A stretch of DNA of 64,000 nt. Source: Cellulomonas sp. KH9 (GTDB lineage Bacteria; Actinomycetota; Actinomycetes; Actinomycetales; Cellulomonadaceae). Location of the stretch: assembly GCF_900114185.1 (NCBI RefSeq), contig NZ_FOSE01000001.1:335749-399748 (forward strand), read 5' to 3'. Below, in pieces: positions 1 through 8,232 of the stretch. A model generated the notes under the pieces. That model saw only the letters and a program-made list of their open reading frames with translations. It searched no databases and was not told where the DNA came from. Made by a program: the position numbers and the translations under genes. Each line of letters opens with the position of its first letter. Position 1 is the stretch's first letter.

Positions 1-39
1 CGGCTACGCCTGACGGCTACGCCTGACGGCTACGCCTGC
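1..39. repeat. 13-bp tandem repeat, three copies at the left edge
   Basis: Three head-to-tail copies of CGGCTACGCCTGA occupy 1-13, 14-26 and 27-39; the third ends in C instead of A. The array may continue to the left of the window. Read on the plus strand the unit contains GGC TAC GCC TGA, so it could be the duplicated 3' end of a gene whose body lies outside the window. Three other arrays in this window sit on the stop codon of a gene in the same way. Confidence 0.85.
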
Positions 40-59
40 CCGGCTGCGTGCGCACCACG

Positions 60-91
60 ACGGCGCCCACCCCTCCGGGGTCGGGCGCCGT
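60..91 (-). terminator. Candidate terminator after the NarL-type regulator
   Basis: A perfect 9-bp inverted repeat (ACGGCGCCC at 60-68, GGGCGCCGT at 83-91) surrounds a smaller CCCC/GGGG stem (70-73, 77-80). It starts 20 nt past the stop codon of the minus-strand response regulator gene. There is no T-run, which is usual for actinobacterial hairpin terminators. Confidence 0.5.
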
Positions 92-110
92 CCGCACGTC
101 CGCCCGGCCG

Positions 111-785
111 CTACCGGCCGGCGCGCACCAGCCCCGTCTCGTACGCCACGACGACGGCCTGCACGCGGTCCCGCACCCCGAGCTTGGCGAGGATGCGCCC
201 GACGTGCGTCTTGACGGTCGCCTCGGACAGGAACAGCCGCTCGGCGATCTCCGCGTTCGACAGCCCGTCGGCGACCTCGCGCAGCACCTCGACCTCGCGG
301 GGGGTGAGGTCGGCGAGGCGCGGGTGGGGTGCGTCGGGGTCGGCGACGGCTGCGTCGGCGGGCAGGTGGCCGGCGAACAGCTCGAGCATCCGGCGCGTGA
401 TGCGGGGCGACACGACGGCCTCCCCGGACGCGACGGTCCGCACGGCGGTGGCGAGCTCGGCGGGTGCGGCGTCCTTCAGCAGGAACCCGCTGGCGCCGGC
501 GCGCAGGGCCGCGAACGCGTACTCGTCCAGGTCGAACGTGGTGAGCACCAGCACGCGGGTGTCCGGGTGCGCGGCGACGATCCGCTCGGTGGCGGCGATG
601 CCGTCGATCCCGGGCATGCGCACGTCCATCAGCACGACGTCGGGGCGCAGCGCGGCCACCTGCTCGATCGCCGACTGCCCGTCCTGGGCCTCCCCGACGA
701 CCTCGAGGTCGTCGGTGCTGTCGATGAGCATGCGGAACCCCATGCGGATGAGCGCCTGGTCGTCGACCAGCAGGACGCGGATCAT
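111..785 (-). CDS. NarL/LuxR-family response regulator
   Basis: The 224-residue protein has a receiver domain (about 1-120) with the acidic pair DD at 8-9, the phospho-acceptor D54 in VLMDVRMPG and a conserved K in [10 protein letters not shown], followed by a LuxR-type helix-turn-helix (about 155-215, starting [20 protein letters not shown]). It is the DNA-binding output of a two-component system. Its ATG overlaps the stop of the upstream histidine kinase gene by 4 nt (ATGA), so the two are translationally coupled and almost certainly partners. It is the last gene of a four-gene operon with an ABC-2 exporter, which is its most likely target. Confidence 0.95.
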   Translation of the reverse strand: MIRVLLVDDQALIRMGFRMLIDSTDDLEVVGEAQDGQSAIEQVAALRPDVVLMDVRMPGIDGIAATERIVAAHPDTRVLVLTTFDLDEYAFAALRAGASGFLLKDAAPAELATAVRTVASGEAVVSPRITRRMLELFAGHLPADAAVADPDAPHPRLADLTPREVEVLREVADGLSNAEIAERLFLSEATVKTHVGRILAKLGVRDRVQAVVVAYETGLVRAGR

Positions 786-2434
786 GCCTCTCCTTCGGTG
801 GGTGCAGCGGTGGTCGACGCGTCACGCGGCGTCCCGGGCAGCAGGGCGCGCACGCGCCACCCGGCGCCGTGCGGCCCGGCCTCGAGGGTGCCGCCGAACG
901 CGGCGGCACGGCCCGTCATGCCGGCCACGCCGCGGCCCGACCCGGGGGTCGGTGCGACCTCGGTGCCGGGCCCGCGGTCGGTGACGACGACCTCGGTCCC
1001 GTCCGGCACGCGGCGCACGGCGACGTCCACGGCGGACGTCCCGGGTGCGTGCCGCAGGGTGTTGGTCAGGGACTCCTGGACGATCCGGTAGACCGCGAGC
1101 TGCACGGTCGCGTCCAGGTCCTCCAGGCCCGCGACGGCCAGGCCCGCGGTGCGCACCGGCAGGCCCGCGGTCCGGAACCGCTCCACCAGCCGGCCCAGGT
1201 CCTCGACGCCCGGCTGGGGCGCCATCGGGGCGGCACCCGTCGACCGGTCGGGGTCGGCCTCGCCGCGGCTGCGGTCCGGGGTCCCCGCGTTCCCGGTGCC
1301 GGGCGTGCCGCCCGTGGCCGACGTCGACGCCCCGCCCGGGTTCCCGCCGACGCCCGCCGTCCCGGCGTCCGCCGCCGGTGCGTGCAGCACCCCGAGGATC
1401 CGCCGCACGTCCTCCAGTGCGCCGCGCCCGGTGTCCACGAGCTCGTCGAGCGCACGTCGTGCCTGGTCGGGGGACCGGTCGATCGCGGCGGCGGCACCGC
1501 CGCCCAGCGCGATCATCACGGTGATGGAGTGCGCGATGACGTCGTGCATCTCCCGGGCGACCCGGGCACGCTCGTCCGCCTGCGTGACGCGGGCGCGGTG
1601 CTCCTCCTCCGCGGCGCGCGCGGCCGCGGCCTCCGCGAGGGCCGCCGCCCGCAGGCGGGCGGTGCGGACCAGCGTCCCGAACGCGATGCCGAACAGCGCG
1701 AGCACGACGACGGGCAGTGCGGTGATGACCCACGACGGGGGCAGCAGCTCGGCGAGGACACCGGGCAGCCGGAACCGGGAGACCTGCCCGGCCGCGTCGG
1801 GTGCGTCGCCCGCGGCGAGGGACCCGACGAGCGCCACGCGCGGTGCGAACCGCGCGACGAGCAGCACGGGCACCACGACGGCGGCGGCCGCCGTCCACGC
1901 GGTGCGCGGCGGCCGGGCGGCCGCGACGGTGAACAGCGCGGCGGCGATCGCGAGCTCGTACCCGTTGGTGGCGCCGGCGACGGCCAGCGTCGTGACGGCC
2001 AGCGCCCCGACGGCGGCGGTCACCAGCAGAGGTCGGCGGTGCCGCGCGAGCAGCACACCCGCGCCGACGAGCGTCAGCAGCGCCGACGCGACCGCCATGG
2101 TGTCGGCCTGCTCCTGCCCGACGTACCGGCTGACGAGGTACATCGACTCCGCGCCGACGGCCATCGTCACGCCCCACGCGATGAACGCCAGGACCAGTGC
2201 GATCGTCGCGAGCGCGCGCAGCCACGTGCGGGCGGGTGCGCCGGTGAGCGTCCGCAGGCGGGCGCGTGCGCCGCGGAGGATGCGGGGTGACGACCCGTCG
2301 CGTCCCGCCGGGGTGGGCCCGGGCCCGGCGACCGCCGGGTCCCGCAGGCTCGTGGCCTGCCCGTCCGGGCTTCCGGTCGGCCCGTGAGGGCCAGGCCCGG
2401 TGGCCTGACCCTCGCGGTGCGTCGTCTCGGTCAT
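782..2434 (-). CDS. DesK/NarL-type sensor histidine kinase
   Basis: A 550-residue membrane kinase. About five hydrophobic segments (residues ~45-240) precede an HisKA_3 dimerisation box with the phospho-accepting His in [10 protein letters not shown], then an ATPase domain with the N-box TNTLRHAPG and G-box [17 protein letters not shown] start it at the ATG (2434), 8 nt behind GGGAGG, rather than at an in-frame GTG 21 nt upstream. A Gly/Ala/Thr/Pro-rich insertion of about 55 residues separates the dimerisation and ATPase domains, longer than is usual for the family. It lies 24 nt behind the ABC permease gene and overlaps its response regulator. The signal sensed cannot be read from the sequence. 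Confidence 0.93.
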   Translation of the reverse strand: MTETTHREGQATGPGPHGPTGSPDGQATSLRDPAVAGPGPTPAGRDGSSPRILRGARARLRTLTGAPARTWLRALATIALVLAFIAWGVTMAVGAESMYLVSRYVGQEQADTMAVASALLTLVGAGVLLARHRRPLLVTAAVGALAVTTLAVAGATNGYELAIAAALFTVAAARPPRTAWTAAAAVVVPVLLVARFAPRVALVGSLAAGDAPDAAGQVSRFRLPGVLAELLPPSWVITALPVVVLALFGIAFGTLVRTARLRAAALAEAAAARAAEEEHRARVTQADERARVAREMHDVIAHSITVMIALGGGAAAAIDRSPDQARRALDELVDTGRGALEDVRRILGVLHAPAADAGTAGVGGNPGGASTSATGGTPGTGNAGTPDRSRGEADPDRSTGAAPMAPQPGVEDLGRLVERFRTAGLPVRTAGLAVAGLEDLDATVQLAVYRIVQESLTNTLRHAPGTSAVDVAVRRVPDGTEVVVTDRGPGTEVAPTPGSGRGVAGMTGRAAAFGGTLEAGPHGAGWRVRALLPGTPRDASTTAAPTEGEA

Positions 2435-2458
2435 CGCTGCATCCTCCCAGGTCACGGG

Positions 2459-3334
2459 TCAGGCGTCCCGACGGCGCAGCAGCACGGCGGCCGTGACCAG
2501 CGCGGCGGCGACCCAGCCGAGCAGCACCAGGTACCCCTCCCACGGACCGAGCGCGGTGGCGCCGGAGCCGGTGACGATCGAGCCGATCGAGTCGGACGTG
2601 ACCAGCCGTGCGCCGGCGGCGGTCGGCAGGTACCCCGCGAGCTGCTGCAGCGGCTCCCAGGGGATGTACGCGAACGCGGGCTCGACGACGAACACCAGGC
2701 CCAGCACGGCGGTGATGCCGGCGGCGGAGCTGCGGATCACGGCACCGATCGCGTACGCCAGCGCCGTCATCGCGGCGAGGTACAGCGGCACACCGATCAT
2801 CAGGCGCACGTGCTCGGCGTCGGTGAGGTCGACGCCCATGCCGATCTCGTCGAACCAGGGGGCGGCGGCCGCCCAGCCGGCGAGCGTCCCGACGAACGCG
2901 GTGGCGAACGCCAGCCCGACGACGACGGTGAGCTTGGCCCAGAGCGCCGGCAGCCGGGTGGGGGCGGCGGCGAGCGTGGAGCGGATCTGCCCGGTGCGGT
3001 ACTCGCCGGTCACGGCGACCACGCCCAGGCCGCACAGGACGAGCAGCGCGAGGGTGACGCCGGACGTGACGTACGCCGGCCCGACGAAGAACCCGGGCGG
3101 GGCGTCGTCCGCGATGGTCGCGACGCTCGCGCTGCGCATCGCGGCGAGCAGCGGGAACAGCACGAAGGCCAGGGCGAGGGCCCACCACGTCGAGCGCAGC
3201 GAGCGGATCTTCACCCATTCGGCGGCGACGAGGCGGGGGAAGGTGACGGGGTGCACCGGGGTGCGGCCCTGGGCGCGGCCGGCGGGTGCCGACGTGGCCG
3301 GGGTGGGCACGGCGTGACGGGCGGACGTGGTCAT
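2459..3334 (-). CDS. ABC-2 type exporter permease
   Basis: A 291-residue membrane protein with six predicted transmembrane stretches (first near WWALALAFVLFPLLA, last near YLVLLGWVAAALVTAAVLL) and a soluble N-terminal tail of about 45 residues. The topology and the N-terminal LVAAEWVKIRSLRSTWWAL motif are typical of ABC-2 permeases beside antibiotic- or lipid-exporting ATPases. Its ATG overlaps the stop codon of the ATPase gene by 4 nt, so the two subunits are made together. The transported substrate is unknown; drug or envelope-stress export is an inference from the attached two-component system. Confidence 0.92.
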   Translation of the reverse strand: MTTSARHAVPTPATSAPAGRAQGRTPVHPVTFPRLVAAEWVKIRSLRSTWWALALAFVLFPLLAAMRSASVATIADDAPPGFFVGPAYVTSGVTLALLVLCGLGVVAVTGEYRTGQIRSTLAAAPTRLPALWAKLTVVVGLAFATAFVGTLAGWAAAAPWFDEIGMGVDLTDAEHVRLMIGVPLYLAAMTALAYAIGAVIRSSAAGITAVLGLVFVVEPAFAYIPWEPLQQLAGYLPTAAGARLVTSDSIGSIVTGSGATALGPWEGYLVLLGWVAAALVTAAVLLRRRDA

Positions 3335-4287
3335 CGGTGGGCTCCAGCGGTGGGACGGGTCGTGGTGGGGGCGGTGCCGGAGGTGGAGGAGCGGTACTCC
3401 ACCTCGCCGCCGGTGAGCTGCAGGTAGGCCTCCTCGAGGGACACCTGGACGCTCGCGAGCTCGTGCAGCGGGATCGCGGCGGTGGCGGCGACCGCCGCGA
3501 CCTGCGCCGTGGTGCTGCCGGTGACCTCGAGGACGTCGGACCCGGTGGACATGAGCTCGACGCCGGGCTCGCGGGACAGCAGCGCGGCCAGGGCGCGCAC
3601 GTCGGGCGTGCGGACCCGCACGGTCGGGGGCCCGGCGAGCGCGATGACGTCCGCGACGGGCGCGTCGGCGACGACCCGCCCGCGGCCGATGACCACGAGG
3701 TGGTCCGCCGTCAGCGCCATCTCCGACATGAGGTGCGACGACAGGAAGACGGCACGGCCCTCGGCGGCGAGCCTGCGCAGCAGCGTGCGCACCCACAGCA
3801 CGCCCTCGGGGTCCAGGCCGTTGACCGGCTCGTCGAGGATCAGCGTCTGCGGGTCGCCCAGCAGGGCCGCCGCGATGCCGAGGCGCTGGCCCATGCCGAG
3901 CGAGAACGTGCCGGCGCGGCGACGGGCGACGGGGCCGAGGCCGGTGAGGTCGATGACCTCGTCGACGCGTCGCGCGCCGATGCCGTGGGTGGCGGCCTGC
4001 GCCAGCAGGTGGTCGCGGGCGGACCGGCCGCCGTGCACGGCCTTGGCCTCCAGCAGCACCCCCACCTCGCCGAGCGGTGCGCGGTGCTGGGCGTACGGGC
4101 GGCCGTTGACCGTGACGCTGCCGGCGGTGGGCCGGTCGAGGCCCACGATCATGCGCATCGTCGTGGACTTGCCGGCGCCGTTGGGTCCCAGGAACCCCGT
4201 CACCTTGCCCGGCTGGACCGTGAAGGTCATGCCGTCGACGACGGTCTTGTCGCCGTACCTCTTCGTCAGACCGTGGGCCTCGATCAT
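3331..4287 (-). CDS. ABC-2 type exporter ATP-binding protein
   Basis: A 318-residue ATPase with Walker A GPNGAGKSTT, a signature-like FSLGMGQRLGIA and Walker B LILDEPVNGLD, followed by a C-terminal extension of about 90 residues typical of the DrrA/CcmA-like class. The ATG at 4287 sits 6 nt behind a strong GAGGAGG ribosome-binding site, which fixes the start although the frame is open further upstream. It is the first gene of the operon ATPase-permease-kinase-regulator. The roughly 330 nt upstream contain an isolated inverted-repeat element (4445-4507). Confidence 0.95.
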   Translation of the reverse strand: MIEAHGLTKRYGDKTVVDGMTFTVQPGKVTGFLGPNGAGKSTTMRMIVGLDRPTAGSVTVNGRPYAQHRAPLGEVGVLLEAKAVHGGRSARDHLLAQAATHGIGARRVDEVIDLTGLGPVARRRAGTFSLGMGQRLGIAAALLGDPQTLILDEPVNGLDPEGVLWVRTLLRRLAAEGRAVFLSSHLMSEMALTADHLVVIGRGRVVADAPVADVIALAGPPTVRVRTPDVRALAALLSREPGVELMSTGSDVLEVTGSTTAQVAAVAATAAIPLHELASVQVSLEEAYLQLTGGEVEYRSSTSGTAPTTTRPTAGAHR

Positions 4288-4444
4288 GCGTCCTCCTCGT
4301 TCGGGTGTGACTCGAACGTACGGACGCGGGTGCCGCCGGCGGGACGCCCGCGAGGACCATCTGCGCAGGTGCCGGGCATACGCCGGAAGGATGACGCCCG
4401 TCCCCCCGGGCGACGCGCGGGCGCTCGTTGGTCCGCGCGCCGGG

Positions 4445-4507
4445 TGACCACTGGTCAGTTGGGGGCACCTGCGGTCGATCGGAGTGCCCCCAAGTGACCA
4501 GTGGCCG
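4445..4507. repeat. Isolated 21-bp inverted repeat with operator-like ends
   Basis: Arms at 4448-4468 and 4484-4504 are complementary at 20 of 21 positions and enclose a 15-nt loop containing CGATCG. The left end forms the perfect palindrome TGACCA-C-TGGTCA (4445-4457); the right end carries TGACCA-G-TGG with a decayed half. The element lies in the 330-nt space between the divergent ABC ATPase gene (minus, starts 4287) and the small plus-strand gene at 4618. No second copy was noticed in this window. It could be a double operator, a REP-like dispersed element or a recombination site; nothing in the sequence decides between these. I see no gene in 4288-4617. Confidence 0.8.
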
Positions 4508-4617
4508 CCGGCGGGGGGGCGGGGGGCGGGGGAGGAGAGAGAGGCGGGTTCGTTGCGCGCGACAGGGGCGGGTCCGCGTGTCACGATCGTGTGCTCACCG
4601 ACGAGAGGGAGGCCACC

Positions 4618-4791
4618 ATGTCCGTCCCCGACGACGCCGTCACCCCGACGCCCGACGAGGTCCCCGACCCCGTGGAGGCGACCGCCCCGCGCGCCGACCC
4701 GCCCCCGGACGAGGACGAGGCCGGGCAGCCCGACGAGGAGGGCACGATCCTGCCCGTCCCGGGCAACCGGATGGGCAACGGCGTGGCGTAG
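4618..4791 (+). CDS. Small acidic proline-rich protein, unknown function
   Basis: A 57-residue protein starting at ATG 4618 behind a GAGGGAGG ribosome-binding site. It is rich in Asp, Glu and Pro (about half of the first 45 residues) and ends with a neutral tail, ILPVPGNRMGNGVA. No signal peptide, membrane segment or known domain is visible and the protein is probably disordered. The strong ribosome-binding site and the perfect terminator hairpin directly downstream support it as a real short transcript. I do not recognise its family. Confidence 0.6.
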   Translation: MSVPDDAVTPTPDEVPDPVEATAPRADPPPDEDEAGQPDEEGTILPVPGNRMGNGVA

Positions 4792-4805
4792 CAGGCCCTG
4801 GTACG

Positions 4806-4843
4806 ACGACGGTGGCGCCCCCGGGTCGGGGCGCCACCGTCGT
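4806..4843. terminator. Bidirectional hairpin terminator, 16-bp perfect stem
   Basis: ACGACGGTGGCGCCCC (4806-4821) and its exact complement (4828-4843) form a 16-bp stem with a 6-nt loop. It sits between the convergent small plus-strand gene (ends 4791) and the minus-strand permease gene (ends 4861) and can stop transcription from both sides. Confidence 0.85.
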
Positions 4844-4860
4844 GTCGGGACCCGCTGCCC

Positions 4861-5643
4861 TCAGGCGCGGCGCCGCAGCGCCAGCGCCGCCCCCACCAGC
4901 GAGGCCGCGGCCCACGCGAGCAGCACGACGAGCGAGCGCCCCGGCATCGTGAACGTGTCCTGCGCCAGCCCGGCGCGCACCAGCTGGGCCATCGGCTCGA
5001 CGGGCAGCCACTCGTGCGCGGTCTGCAGCCAGGCCGGCATGCGCTCGGCGGGGTAGGACACGGGGGAGAACAGCAGGACGACGAACACCAGCGCCTGCGT
5101 GATGAGCATGGCGAGCTGTGGCGGCAGCAGCGTCGCCATGGCGTAGCCGACGGCGGCGGCCGTCAGGGAGACCAGCACGGTGGCGGGCAGCAGCCACGGC
5201 GCGAGCGACAGGTCCACGTCGAAGCGCAGCACCCCGGCGACGACGCCCAGGGCCATGCCGGGCAGCGCGATCAGCGTCCACACCAGCAGGTCGGACAGCA
5301 GGAACGCGATGCGCGGCACGGGCAGCGTGCGCATCCAGTCGAGCGAGCCCTCCATGCGTGACTGGCCGACCATCTGCGGGACCATCACGAGGCCCACGGT
5401 GACGAGCGTGATGGTCGGCGCACCCGTGGCCAGGAACAACGCGGTGACGGGGTCGGGGTCCCCGACGAGCAGCCCGTAGCCGACGACGGTGGCCACGGCC
5501 ATGAAGACCTGCACGACCACCATGAGCGGCAGGAACTGCGACTGGCGGCGCAGCTGCCACTGCGCGAGCAGCAGGGTCTGGCGCACACCGTCCGTGCGCG
5601 TCGGCGCGGTGACGGTGGGCGCGGGGGCGGTGAGCGTCGTCAT
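4861..5643 (-). CDS. ABC-2 type exporter permease, second system
   Basis: A 260-residue membrane protein with about six hydrophobic segments, the first beginning FLPLMVVVQVFMAVATVVGY and the last SLVVLLAWAAASLVGAALAL. It overlaps the stop of its ATPase gene by ATGA (5640-5643). The motif QMVGQSRMEGSLDWMRTLPV in the first cytoplasmic loop is common in DrrB-like ABC-2 permeases. With the ATPase it forms an exporter under control of the divergent TetR protein; drug or toxic-compound efflux is therefore the likely role, and the substrate is unknown. Confidence 0.9.
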   Translation of the reverse strand: MTTLTAPAPTVTAPTRTDGVRQTLLLAQWQLRRQSQFLPLMVVVQVFMAVATVVGYGLLVGDPDPVTALFLATGAPTITLVTVGLVMVPQMVGQSRMEGSLDWMRTLPVPRIAFLLSDLLVWTLIALPGMALGVVAGVLRFDVDLSLAPWLLPATVLVSLTAAAVGYAMATLLPPQLAMLITQALVFVVLLFSPVSYPAERMPAWLQTAHEWLPVEPMAQLVRAGLAQDTFTMPGRSLVVLLAWAAASLVGAALALRRRA

Positions 5644-6596
5644 GCTGCCGGGACCTCCTCGGTGGTGTCGGCGGGCTCGCCGACGAGCTGCACGTACACG
5701 TCCTCGAGCGACGCGGGCGTCAGGGCGTAGCGCTCGAGCCGCCCGGCGTCGACCTCGCCCTGCGCCCAGCGCACGACGTCGGCGGCGGCGTCGGACGGCA
5801 CGGTGGCCGTCGCGCGCAGGTGCCCGACGACCCGGTCGCGGGCGGCGGGGTGCCACCGCACGTCGACGCGGGGCGCGGTGTCGACCTCGAGCGTGAGGCT
5901 GCCGCGCAGGTGGGCGGTGAGGCCCGCGGGGGTGTCGGCGGCGAGCACGACGCCGCGGTCGAGCACCGCGAGGTGGTCCACGACGCGCTCGGCCTCGCGG
6001 ACGTTGTGCGTCACCAGCAGGACGCCGTGCCCGGCGTCGGCCAGCCCGCGGATCTGCTGCCAGAGCAGGCGGCGGCGCACCGGGTCGACGTCGTTGGTGG
6101 GCTCGTCGAGCACCACGAGCCTGCCGGGCGCGACCGTGGTCATGGCGAACGCGGTGAGCCGTGCGACGCCACCGGACACCTTCTCGGCGGGGGTGTCGGC
6201 CCACGGGCCGAGGTCCAGGGCGTCGAGCAGGTGGTCCGCGCGGCGGCGCACGTCGGCGGGCGACGCGCCGCGGATGCGCCCGACGAGCTCGATGGCCCGC
6301 CGCGGCGTCAGCCCGCTGATGGGCACGTTGGCCTGCGCCTGGATGGACACCAGGCGACGGGCCTGCTCGGGGTGCGCGACGGCGTCGGCGCCGGCCACGG
6401 TGATGGTGCCCGCGTCGGGGCGGACGATCCCCACCACCTGGTGCACGAGCGTGGTCTTCCCCGCGCCGTTGTGTCCCAGCAGCCCGACGACCTGGCCGGC
6501 CGCCACGTCGAGGTCGATCCCGTCGTTCGCCTGCACGCCGCGTCGTCCGCGGTACCGCTTGCGCAGCCCCCGGACGGTCAGCACGTCCTCACCCAT
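5640..6596 (-). CDS. ABC-2 type exporter ATP-binding protein, second system
   Basis: A 318-residue ATPase with Walker A GHNGAGKTTLV and Walker B LVVLDEPTNDVDP. The signature motif reads VSGGVARLTAF instead of LSGGQxxR, so the Gln that contacts ATP across the dimer is missing; this recurs in some ABC-2 exporters but is worth noting. The C-terminal 90 residues resemble the DrrA-type regulatory extension. The ATG at 6596 has a GTGGAGAG ribosome-binding site. The promoter lies in the 102-nt divergent region that contains two palindromes, so repression by the neighbouring TetR protein is likely. Confidence 0.93.
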   Translation of the reverse strand: MGEDVLTVRGLRKRYRGRRGVQANDGIDLDVAAGQVVGLLGHNGAGKTTLVHQVVGIVRPDAGTITVAGADAVAHPEQARRLVSIQAQANVPISGLTPRRAIELVGRIRGASPADVRRRADHLLDALDLGPWADTPAEKVSGGVARLTAFAMTTVAPGRLVVLDEPTNDVDPVRRRLLWQQIRGLADAGHGVLLVTHNVREAERVVDHLAVLDRGVVLAADTPAGLTAHLRGSLTLEVDTAPRVDVRWHPAARDRVVGHLRATATVPSDAAADVVRWAQGEVDAGRLERYALTPASLEDVYVQLVGEPADTTEEVPAA

Positions 6597-6613
6597 GGTC
6601 TCTCCACTCTCGG

Positions 6614-6627
6614 ATACCAGTTGGTAT
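6614..6627. promoter_or_regulatory. TetR operator-like palindrome 1
   Basis: ATACCA-GT-TGGTAT is a 6+6 bp inverted repeat with a 2-nt centre, 18 nt upstream of the exporter ATPase start codon. It shares the ATACC/GGTAT half-site with the palindrome 34 bp away, which suggests that both bind the same dimeric regulator, most simply the TetR protein encoded next to them. Confidence 0.7.
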
Positions 6628-6646
6628 GTGGCAGACGGTACGGCTA

Positions 6647-6662
6647 GATACCGCGCGGTATC
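6647..6662. promoter_or_regulatory. TetR operator-like palindrome 2
   Basis: GATACCGCGCGGTATC is a perfect 16-bp palindrome, centred 34 bp (about three helical turns) from the first site. A further half-site GGTAT occurs at 6671-6675. It lies 36 nt upstream of the TetR start codon, in a position to control both divergent promoters. The regulator gene itself appears to have a near-leaderless promoter, with TACGCT at 6686-6691 and its ATG 7 nt further on. Confidence 0.75.
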
Positions 6663-6698
6663 AACCCCTCGGTATGAATCAGTCGTACGCTGGGGTGC

Positions 6699-7502
6699 AT
6701 GGCCGACGACCGCGACCGCCTCTCCGCCGCCAGCCGTGCCCTCGCCGACGCTGCCGCCCAGCTGACCCGGGCCCTCGGTGCCCAGGCGGAACGCGTGGTC
6801 CCCGACGTCACGGACGCCGTGGCGGAGGGGCTGCGCGAGGCGGCCCGCGAGCTCGCCGACGTCACGGGCTCCCTCGCGGACGACGTGCGCACCCGGGACC
6901 AGCGTCGTCGCCGCAAGGTCGACCGCACCCGCGCGGACCTGCTCGACGCGGCGGCCCGCGTCTTCGCCGCCCGCGGGTTCGAGGGGGCGTCCGTCGACGA
7001 CGTCGCCGCCGAGGCGGGGTACACCAAGGGCGCGGTCTACGCGCACTTCGGCTCCAAGCGCGAGCTCTTCCTCGCGGTCGCGCGCGCACGGCTCGGTGAG
7101 GCGGGGGACCCGTCGCAGCACACCCTGCCCGGCGTCGCACCCGACGGCGTGGACGTCGACGCGCTCGCGGACGGGCTCGCGCGCAGCTCCGACGACCCGC
7201 GCCTGCTGCTGACCGTCGAGATCCTCGCCTACGCCCTGCGTCACCCCGAGGACGCCGACGATCTGGCGGACTCCTACGCCCACGCCTTCGACGCGCTCGT
7301 CGAGCACGTCGCCGACCTGCGGCGCGCCCGCGACGCCCGCGACGGCCGGCCCTTCGACCCCGGCACCACGCAGGACGACCGGGACACGGCCCTCGGCATC
7401 GTCGCCCTGCTCAACGTCGCACCGCTGGGCGCCCGGCTGCTCGGGCCGGAGCACGTCACGCCCGCCGCCGGGGCGCGCGTGATCGCCCGCCTGCTGGGCT
7501 GA
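6699..7502 (+). CDS. TetR-family regulator with long N-terminal extension
   Basis: A 267-residue regulator. The TetR_N helix-turn-helix lies unusually far in (about residues 78-124, RTRADLLDAAARVFAARGFE through GAVYAHFGSKRELF); it is preceded by about 65 residues rich in Ala, Arg and Glu that look helical and are followed by an RRRRK patch. The ligand-binding half (about 130-267) is unrecognised. It is divergent from an ABC-2 exporter across two related palindromes, so it probably represses that exporter and itself until an effector binds. The start has no clear ribosome-binding site; the spacing to a TACGCT box suggests a leaderless mRNA. Confidence 0.9.
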   Translation: MADDRDRLSAASRALADAAAQLTRALGAQAERVVPDVTDAVAEGLREAARELADVTGSLADDVRTRDQRRRRKVDRTRADLLDAAARVFAARGFEGASVDDVAAEAGYTKGAVYAHFGSKRELFLAVARARLGEAGDPSQHTLPGVAPDGVDVDALADGLARSSDDPRLLLTVEILAYALRHPEDADDLADSYAHAFDALVEHVADLRRARDARDGRPFDPGTTQDDRDTALGIVALLNVAPLGARLLGPEHVTPAAGARVIARLLG

Positions 7503-7561
7503 CCCGGGCCCCACGCCCCGGCCCCTGGACGCCGCGCCGCCCCGGCTGCCACGCTCGCCGG

Positions 7562-8062
7562 ATGACGGACACGGCAGGGGGCTGGTTCGAGCGGCGGTGG
7601 GCGGCGTGGCTGCGCGGCCACTACCGCGGCGGGCGGGGCGACGCGTTCGCCCGCCGTTCGTCACGGGCCTACGCGGCACTCGCGCGCACGGGGCTGACGC
7701 CCCGGCGGTGGGTCACCCTCGAGGTGCCCGGGCGACGCACCGGGCAGACCACCCGGTTCCCCCTGGCGATGGCCGACGTCGACGGGCGCTGGCACCTCGT
7801 CTCGATGCTGGGGGAGTGCGCCTGGGTGTGGAACGTCCGCGCCGCCGACGGCCACGCCGTCCTGCACCACGGCCGGCGCCGGGCCGTGCACCTCGTCGAG
7901 ATCCCCGTCGAGGAGCGCGCGGCGGTCATCCGCCGGTTCGTCCAGGTGGCGCCCGGCGGACGCCCGCACGTGGGCGTCGACCGCCGCGAGCCGGTCGCCG
8001 CCTTCGAGGCGATCGCCGCCGACCACCCCGTCTTCCGTGTGGAGCCCGCCGCCGCGGGGTAG
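7562..8062 (+). CDS. Ddn/DUF385-type F420-dependent nitroreductase-like protein
   Basis: A 166-residue single-domain protein of the deazaflavin-dependent nitroreductase family (mycobacterial Ddn class). The family core is seen in VPGRRTGQTTRFPL (residues 56-68), a beta-barrel segment GRWHLVSMLG and VWNVRAADGHAVL. Characterised members use reduced F420 to reduce quinones or nitro compounds at or near the membrane; the substrate here is unknown. The gene stands alone between the TetR gene (59 nt upstream) and the MFS gene (170 nt downstream), all on the same strand. CACGCT 6 nt before the ATG and the lack of a ribosome-binding site suggest a leaderless transcript. Confidence 0.88.
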   Translation: MTDTAGGWFERRWAAWLRGHYRGGRGDAFARRSSRAYAALARTGLTPRRWVTLEVPGRRTGQTTRFPLAMADVDGRWHLVSMLGECAWVWNVRAADGHAVLHHGRRRAVHLVEIPVEERAAVIRRFVQVAPGGRPHVGVDRREPVAAFEAIAADHPVFRVEPAAAG

Positions 8063-8232
8063 CGGCGCGTCACCACCCGAGCCGCGGCCGCGTCCCGCCA
8101 CGGACACGGGTCCGAGGGCACTGGCGTCCGACCGCGTCCTGGGTGACGATGCGCAGCGGTGCCGACGACGCCACCGCGCGGCCGACCGGTCGCGCCCGAC
8201 CGCCCCCGTGGCGGTAGCCGCCAGGAGGCCCC

